Source: Platycnemis pennipes
Taxonomy: Eukaryota; Arthropoda; Insecta; Odonata; Platycnemididae
Reading direction: 5' to 3'
Length of the DNA stretch: 64,000 bases
Assembly (NCBI GenBank): GCA_933228895.1
Contig: OW121858.1
Location: 34,495,859 to 34,559,858 of the forward strand
The position numbers and the translations under genes were made by a program. How positions within the stretch are numbered: position 1 is the stretch's first letter; each line of letters begins with the position of its first letter. The notes beneath the pieces were generated by a model. The model did no database searches. It worked only from the letters and a program-made list of their open reading frames with translations, and was not told the DNA's origin. Positions 56,979 to 64,000 of the stretch are shown here, piece after piece.

Positions 56979-59900
56979 CTTTTTCCTAGGGGAACTAATT
57001 AGTACTCATCGTGGAAACGGTCGACCTAATTGATTCCTTTTGCACAAGAAAATGTTCTTATTTAAAGGAAGTCTTTGGTTAGTTTGTAATTTTAAGCAGA
57101 ATTAAGCACTCTCCTGGAGACGCATAGCAATGAAGGAATAAAATGAAATGGTTTGTGAGTTATTTCACTTTTCCCTAGGGGAACTAATCAGTACTCATCG
57201 TGGAAAGGGTCGACGTACATGATCCCTCAAGAACAAGAAAATTTTCTTATTTAAAGGGAGTCTTTGGTTGGCTTGTAATTTTAAGCAGAATTAAGCACTC
57301 TCCTGGAGACGCATAGCAATGAAGGACTAAAATGAAATGGTTTGTGAGTTATTTCACTTTTCCCTATAGGAACTAAATAGTACTCATCGTGGAAAGGGTC
57401 GACCTACATGATCCCTCAAGAACAAGAAAATTTTCTTATTTAAAGTGAGTCTTTGGTTGGCTTGTAATTTTAAGCAGAATTAAGCACTCTCCTGGAGACG
57501 CATAGCAATGAAGGCCTAAAATGAAATGGTTTGTGAGTTATTTCACTTTTCCCTAAGAGAACTAATAAGTACTCATCGTGGAAAAGGTCGACCTACATGA
57601 TCCCATAAGAACAAGAAAATTTTCTTATTTAAAGGGAGTCTTTGTTTGGCATGTAATTTTAAGCAGAATTAAGCACTCTCCTGGTGACGCATAGCAATGA
57701 AGGACTAAAATGAAATGGTTTGTGAGTTATTTCATTTTTCCCTAGGGGAACTAATTAGTACTCATCGTGGAAATGGTCGACCTACATGATCCCTTATGCA
57801 CAAGAAAATTTTCTTATTTAAAGGAAGTCTTTGGTTAGTTTGTAATTTTAAGCAGAATTACGCACTCTCCTGGAGACGCATAGCAATGAAGGACTAAAAT
57901 GAAATGGTTTGTGAGTTATTTCACTATTCCCTAGGGGAACTAATTAGTACTCATCGTGGAAAGGGTCGACCTACATGATCCCTCAAGAACAAGAAAATAT
58001 TCTTATTTAAAGTGAGTCTTTGGTTGGCTTGTAATTTTAAGCAGAATTAAGCACTCTCCTGGAGACGCATAGCAATGAAGGCCTAAAATGAAATGGTTTG
58101 TGAGTTATTTCACTTTTCCCTAAGAGAACTAATAAGTACTCATCGTGGAAAGGGTCGACCTACATGATCCCATAAGAACAAGAAAATTTTCTTATTTGAA
58201 GGGAGTCTTTGGTTGGCTTGTAATTTTAAGCAGAATTAAGCACTCTCCTGATGACGCATAGCAATGAAGTTCTAAAATGAAATGGTTTGTGAGTTATTTT
58301 ACTTTTCCCTAAGAGAACTAATAAGTACTCATCGTGGAAAGGGTCGACCTACATGATCCCATAAGAACAAGAAAATTTTCTTATTTAAAGGGAGTCTTCT
58401 GTTGGCTTGTAATTTTAAGCAGAATTAAGCACTCTCCTGATGACGCAAAGCAATGAAGGACAAAATTGAAATGGTTTGTGAGTTATTTCACTTTTCCCTA
58501 AGAGAACTAATAAGTACTCATCGTGGAAAAGGTCGACCTACATGATCCCATAAGAACAAGAAAATTTTCTTATTTAAAGGGAGTCTTTGTTTGGCATGTA
58601 ATTTTAAGCAGAATTAAGCACTCTCCTGGTGACGCATAGCAATGAAGGACTAAAATGAAATGGTTTGTGAGTTATTTCATTTTTCCCTAGGGGAACTAAT
58701 TAGTACTCATCGTGGAAAGGGTCGACCTACATGATCCCTCAAGAACAAGAAAATATTCTTATTTAAAGGGAGTCTTTGGTTGGCTTGTAATTTTAAGCAG
58801 AATTAAGCACTCTCCTGGTGACGCATAGCAATGAAGGACTAAAATGATATGGTTTGTGAGTTATTTCACTTTTCCCTAGGGGAACTAATTAGTACTCATC
58901 GTGGAAACGGTCGACCTAATTTATTCCTTTTGCACAAGAAAATGTTCTTATTCAAAGGAAGTATTTGGTTAGTGTGTAATTTTAAGCAGAATTAAGCACT
59001 CTCCTGGAGACGCATAGCAATGAAGGACTAAAATGAAATGGTTTGTGAGATATTTTACTTTTCCCTAGGGGAACTAATTAATACTCATAGTGGAAAGGGT
59101 CGACCTACATGATCCCTCAAGAACAAGAAAATTTTCTTATTTAAAGGGAGTCTTTGGTTGGCTTGTAATTTTAAGCAGAATTAAGAACTCTCCTGATGAC
59201 GCATAGCAATGAAGGACTAAAATGAAATGGTATGTGAGTTATTTCATTTTTCCCTAGGGGAACTAATTAGTACTCATCGTGGAAAGGGTCGACCTACATG
59301 ATCCCTCAGAAACAAGAAAATATTCTTATTTAAAGGAAGTCTTTGTTTAGTATGTAATTTTAAGCAGAACAAAGCACTCTCCTGGAGACGCATAGCAATG
59401 AAGGACTGAAATGAAATGATTTGTGAGTTATTTTACTTTTCCCTAGAGGAACTAATTAGTACTTATCGTGGAAAGGGTCGACCGACATGATCCCTCAAGA
59501 ACAAGAAAATTTTCTTATTTAAAGGGAGTCGTTGGTTAGCTTATAATTTTAAGCAGAATTATGCACTCTCCTGGAGACGCATAGGAATGAAGGACTAAAA
59601 TGAAATGGTTTGTGAGTTACTTCACTTTTCCCTAGGGGAACTAATTAGTACTCATCGTGGAAAGGGTCGACCTACATGATCCCTCAAGAACAAGAAAATT
59701 TTCTTATTTAAAGGAAGTCTTTGGTTAGCTTGTAATTTAAGGCAGATTAAAGCAAACTCCTGGAGACGCAAAGCAATGAAGGACAAAATTGAAATGGTTT
59801 GTGAGTTATTTCACTTTTCCCTAAGAGAACTAATTAGTACTCATCGTGCAAAGGGTCGACCTACATGATCCCTCAAGAACAAGAAAATTTTCTAATTTAA

Positions 59901-62900
59901 AGGAAGTCTTTGGTTAGCTTGTAATTTAAGGCAGATTAAAGCACTCTCCTGGAGACGCAAAGCAATGAAGGACAAAATTGAAATGGTTTGTGAGTTATTT
60001 CACTTTTCCCTAAGAGAACTAATAAGTACTCATCGTGGAAAAGGTCGACCTACATGATCCCATAAGAACAAGAAAATTTTTTTATTTAAAGAGAGTCTTT
60101 GGTTGGCTCGTAATTTTAAGCAGAATTAAGCACTCTCCTGGGGACGCATAGCAATGAAGGACTAAAATGATATGGTTTGTGAGTTATTTCACTTTTCCCT
60201 AGGGGAACTAATTACTACTCATCGTGGAAACGGTCGACCTAATTGATTCCTTTTGCACAAGAAAATGTTCTTATTTAAAGGAAGTCTTTGGTTAGTTTGT
60301 AATTTTAAGCAGAATTAAGCACTCTCCTGGAGACGCATAGTAATGAAGGAATAAAATGAAATGGTATGTGAGTTATTTCACTTTTCCCTAGGGGAACTAA
60401 TTAGTACTCATCGTGCAAAGGGTCGACCTACATGAATCCGCAAGAACAAGAAAATTTTCTTATTTAAAGGAAGTCTTTGGTTAGCTTGTAATTTAAGGCA
60501 GATTAAAGCACTCTCCTGGAGACGCAAAGCAATGAAGGACAAAATTGAAATGGTTTGTGAGTTATATCACTTTTCCCTAAGAGAACTAATAAGTACTCAT
60601 CGTGGAAAAGGTCGACCTACATGATCCCATAAAAACAAGAAAATTTTCATATTTAAAGGGAGTCTTTGGTTGGCTCGTAATTTTAAGCAGAATTAAGCAC
60701 TCTCCTGGTGACGCATAGCAATGAAGGACTAAAATGAAATGGTTTGTGAGTTATTTCACTTTTCCCTAAGAGAACTAATTAGTACTCATCGTACAAAGGG
60801 TCGACCTACATGATCCCTCAAGAACAAGAAAATTTTCTTATTTAAAGGAAGTCTTTGGTTAGCTTGTAATTTAAGGCAGATTAAAGCATTCTCCTGGAGA
60901 CGCAAAGCAATGAAGGACAAAATTGAAATGGTTTGTAAGTTATTTCACTTTTCCCTAAGAGAACTAATAAGTACTCATCGTGGAAAAGGTCGACCTACAT
61001 GATCCCTCAAGAACAAGAAAATTTTCTTATTTAAAGGGAGTCTTTGGTTGGCTTGTAATTTTAAGCAGAATTAAGCACTCTCCTGGAGACGCATAGCAAT
61101 GAAGGCCTAAAATGAAATGGTTTGTGAGTTATTTCACTTTTCCCTAAGAGAACTAATAAGTACTCATCGTGGAAAGGGTCGACCTACATGATCCCATAAG
61201 AACAAGAAAATTTTCTTATTTGAAGGGAGTCTTTGGTTGGCTTGTAATTTTAAGCAGAATTAAGCACTCTCCTGATGACGCATAGCAATGAAGTTCTAAA
61301 ATGAAATGGTTTGTGAGTTATTTTACTTTTCCCTAAGAGAACTAATAAGTACTCATCGTGGAAAGGGTCGACCTACATGATCCCATAAGAACAAGAAAAT
61401 TTTCCTATTTGAAGGGAGTATTCTGTTGGCTTGTAATTTTAAGCAGAATTAAGCACTCTCCTGATGACGCAAAGCAATGAAGGACAAAATTGAAATGGTT
61501 TGAGAGTTATTTCACTTTTCCCTAAGAGAACTAATAAGTACTCATCGTGGAAAAGGTCGACCTACATGATCCCATAAGAACAAGAAAATTTTCTTATTTA
61601 AAGGGAGTCTTTGTTTGGCATGTAATTTTAAGCAGAATTAAGCACTCTCCTGGTGACGCATAGCAATGAAGGACTAAAATGAAATGGTTTGTGAGTTATT
61701 TCATTTTTCCCTAGGGGAACTAATTAGTACTCATCGTGGAAAGGGTCGACCTACATAATCCCTTATGCACAAGAAAATTTTCTTATTTAAAGGAAGTCTT
61801 TGGTTAGTTTGTAATTTTAAGCAGAATTACGCACTCTCCTGGAGACGCATAGCAATGAAGGACTAAAATGAAATGGTTTGTGAGTTATTTCACTATTCCC
61901 TAGGGGAACTAATTAGTACTCATCGTGGAAAGGGTCGACCTACATGATCCCTCAAGAACAAGAAAATATTCTTATTTAAAGGGAGTCTTTGGTTGGCTTG
62001 TAATTTTAAGCAGAATTAAGCACTCTCCTGGTGACGCATAGCAATGAAGGACTAAAATGATATGGTTTGTGAGTTATTTCACTTTTCCCTAGGGGAACTA
62101 ATTAGTACTCATCGTGGAAACGGTCGACCTAATTTATTCCTTTTGCACAAGAAAATGTTCTTATTTAAAGGAAGTCTTTGGTTCGTTTGTAATTTTAAGC
62201 AGAATTAAGCACTCTCCTGATGACGCATAGCAATGAAGGACTAAAATGAAATGGTATGTGAGTTATTTCATTTTTCCCTAGGGGAACTAATTAGTACTCA
62301 TCGTGGAAAGGGTCGACCTACATGATCCTTCAGAAACAAGAAAATATTCTTATTTAAAGGAAGTCTTTGTTTAGTTTGTAATTTTAAGGAGAATAAAGCA
62401 CTCTCCTGGAGACGCATAGCAATGAAGGACTGAAATGAAATGATTTGTGAGTTATTTTACTTTTCCCTAGAGGAACTAATTAGTACTTATCGTGGAAAAG
62501 GTCGACCGACATGATCCCTCAAGAACAAGAAAATTTTCTTATTTAAAGGGAGTCGTTGGTTAGCTTATAATTTTAAGCAGAATTATGCACTCTCCTGGAG
62601 ACGCATAGGAATGAAGGACTAAAATGAAATGGTTTGTGAGTTATTTCACTTTTCCCTAGGGGAACTAATTAGTACTCATCGTGGAAAGGGTCGACCTACA
62701 TGATCCCTCAAGAACAAGAAAATTTTCTTATTTAAAGGAAGTCTTTGGTTAGCTTGTAATTTAAGGCAGATTAAAGCAAACTCCTGGAGACGCAAAGCAA
62801 TGAAGGACAAAATTGAAATGGTTTGTGAGTTATTTCACTTTTCCCTAAGAGAACTAATAAGTACTCATCGTGGAAAAGGTCGACCTACATGATCCCATAA

Positions 62901-64000
62901 GAACAAGAAAATTTTTTTATTTAAAGAGAGTCTTTGGTTGGCTCGTAATTTTAAGCAGAATTAAGCACTCTCCTGGGGACGCATAGCAATGAAGGACTAA
63001 AATGATATGGTTTGTGAGTTATTTCACTTTTCCCTAGGGGAACTAATTACTACTCATCGTGGAAACGGTCGACCTAATTGATTCCTTTTGCACAAGAAAA
63101 TGTTCTTATTTAAAGGAAGTCTTTGGTTAGTTTGTAATTTTAAGCAGAATTAAGCACTCTCCTGGAGACGCATAGCAATGAAGGAATAAAATGAAATGGT
63201 ATGTGAGTTATTTCACTTTTCCCTAGGGGAACTAATTAGTACTCATCGTGCAAAGGGTCGACCAACATGATCCCTCAAGAACAAGAAAATTTTCTTATTT
63301 AAAGGAAGTCTTTGGTTAGCTTGTAATTTAAGGCAGATTAAAGCACTCTCCTGGAGACGCAAAGCAATGAAGGACAAAATTGAAATGGTTTGTAAGTTAT
63401 TTCACTTTTCCCTAAGAGAACTAATAAGTACTCATCGTGGAAAAGGTCGACCTACATGATCCCATAAGAACAAGAAAATTTTCTTATTTAAAGGGAGTCT
63501 TTGGTTGGCTCGTAATTTTAAGCAGAATTAAGCACTCTCCTGGTGACGCATAGCAATGAAGGACTAAAATGAAATGGTTTGTGAGTTATTTCACTTTTCC
63601 CTAAGAGAACTAATTAGTACTCATCGTGCAAAGGGTCGACCTACATGATCCCTCAAGAACAAGAAAATTTTCTTATTTAAAGGAAGTCTTTGGTTAGCTT
63701 GTAATTTAAGGCAGATTAAAGCACTCTCCTGGAGACGCAAAGCAATGAAGGACAAAATTGAAATGGTTTGTGAGTTATTTCACTTTTCTCTAAGAGAACT
63801 AATAAGTACTCATCGTGGAAAAGGTCGACCTACATGATCCCATAAGAACAAGAAAATTTTCTTATTTAAAGGGAGTCTTTGGTTGGCTCGTAATTTTAAG
63901 CAGAATTAAGCACTCTCCTGGTGACGCATAGCAATGAAGTACTAAAATGAAATGGTTTGTGAGTTATTTCATTTTTCCCTAGGGGAACTAATTAGCACTC
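56650..64000 (+). repeat. Satellite block duplicated (right copy, truncated by window end)
   Basis: Partner of 35850-43574. Relative to the left copy it lacks single whole monomers at about 57.2-57.4 kb and 62.2 kb, leaving the repeat register intact. Confidence 0.75.

Larger units (their letters stand above)
28930..64000 (+). repeat. 189-bp satellite array, ~185 monomers, continues past the window
   Basis: Successive AGCACTCTCCTGG landmarks lie at 29297, 29486, 29675, 29864 and 30053, exactly 189 bp apart, and the period holds to 64000 with very few exceptions. All units point the same way. Each has a GTCGAC site, AGAAAATTTTCT (a perfect 12-bp palindrome) or a variant, and usually AGTACT. 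Two main types alternate: type A (AAAGCAATGAAGGACAAAAT, CTAAGAGAACTAATAAG, TTTAAGGCAGATTAAAGC) and type B (ATAGCAATGAAGGACTAAAA, CTAGGGGAACTAATTAG, TTTTAAGCAGAATTAAGC), plus subtypes such as the ATTCCTTTTGCACAAG unit. No mobile element interrupts the array. A monomer near nucleosome repeat length and this scale fit heterochromatic, possibly centromeric or subtelomeric, satellite DNA. Confidence 0.95.

Noticed and set aside
28930..64000. CRISPR array
   Set aside because: Units are contiguous 189-bp tandem copies without short repeats separated by unique spacers, and the genome is eukaryotic.
28930..64000. Array of small genes encoding a 60-residue protein (e.g. 50236-50418, 54016-54198)
   Set aside because: The frames start at non-ATG codons or only open in type A units. 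Type B units carry additional stops, so conservation is of DNA rather than protein.
28930..64000. CENP-B box in the satellite monomer
   Set aside because: No match to the TTCG....A..CGGG pattern was found in the monomer types examined on either strand.

Overview
The window is eukaryotic nuclear DNA, most likely from an arthropod and probably an insect. It is AT-rich and contains decayed non-LTR retrotransposons, a Helitron remnant, MITEs, a solo-LTR-like insertion and tRNA-derived SINE sequence. It has one intron-containing gene and a very long satellite array. No bacterial-style operons, rRNA or functional tRNA genes were seen. The species cannot be named from the sequence alone.

Left part (1-17 kb): a patchwork of mobile-element remains with no supportable host gene. 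Two LINE families recur. Family A ends in a conserved CCCCTGCCACACACC...GTGGCTTGCAGGG 3' tail, with pieces near 2.9, 7.1-8.0, 9.0-9.3, 13.3-14.05 and 17.5 kb on + and 18.7-19.4 and 20.65 kb on -. Family B has pieces at 12.4-13.0 and 19.9-20.5 kb. Also here are a Harbinger-like MITE with a TTA target duplication (8416-8647), a 473-bp GC-rich solo-LTR-like insertion (9741-10213), a Helitron helicase fragment with its 3' hairpin (11.9-12.4 kb), a decayed transposon-type ORF (3.8-4.8 kb), and a 770-bp MITE family with CRE and E-box palindromes (899-1668, 16606-16955, 21188-21948).

Middle part (17-26.3 kb): I infer one three-exon gene on the + strand with coding exons 17081-17242, 22013-23135 and 24289-26267. 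Splice phases match at both junctions (0/0 and 1/1), giving a predicted 1087-residue protein. It has an alpha-helical N-terminal half, ankyrin-type repeats in the middle and an HEMTH zinc-metallopeptidase signature in the C-terminal half. Its introns hold LINE fragments, two MITEs and a Penelope-like tail, and the 3' flank holds a tRNA-derived SINE head and a long foldback repeat.

Right part (about 28.9-64 kb, running off the window): a head-to-tail satellite array of about 185 monomers of 189 bp, all in one orientation. Monomers fall into at least two sequence types. Block duplications are superimposed: a near-identical 3.27-kb block repeated at a 3780-bp (20-monomer) offset, and a ~7.5-kb block repeated ~20.5-21 kb away with whole-monomer gains and losses. 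The left-edge monomers are strongly decayed, as expected if homogenisation is strongest inside the array.
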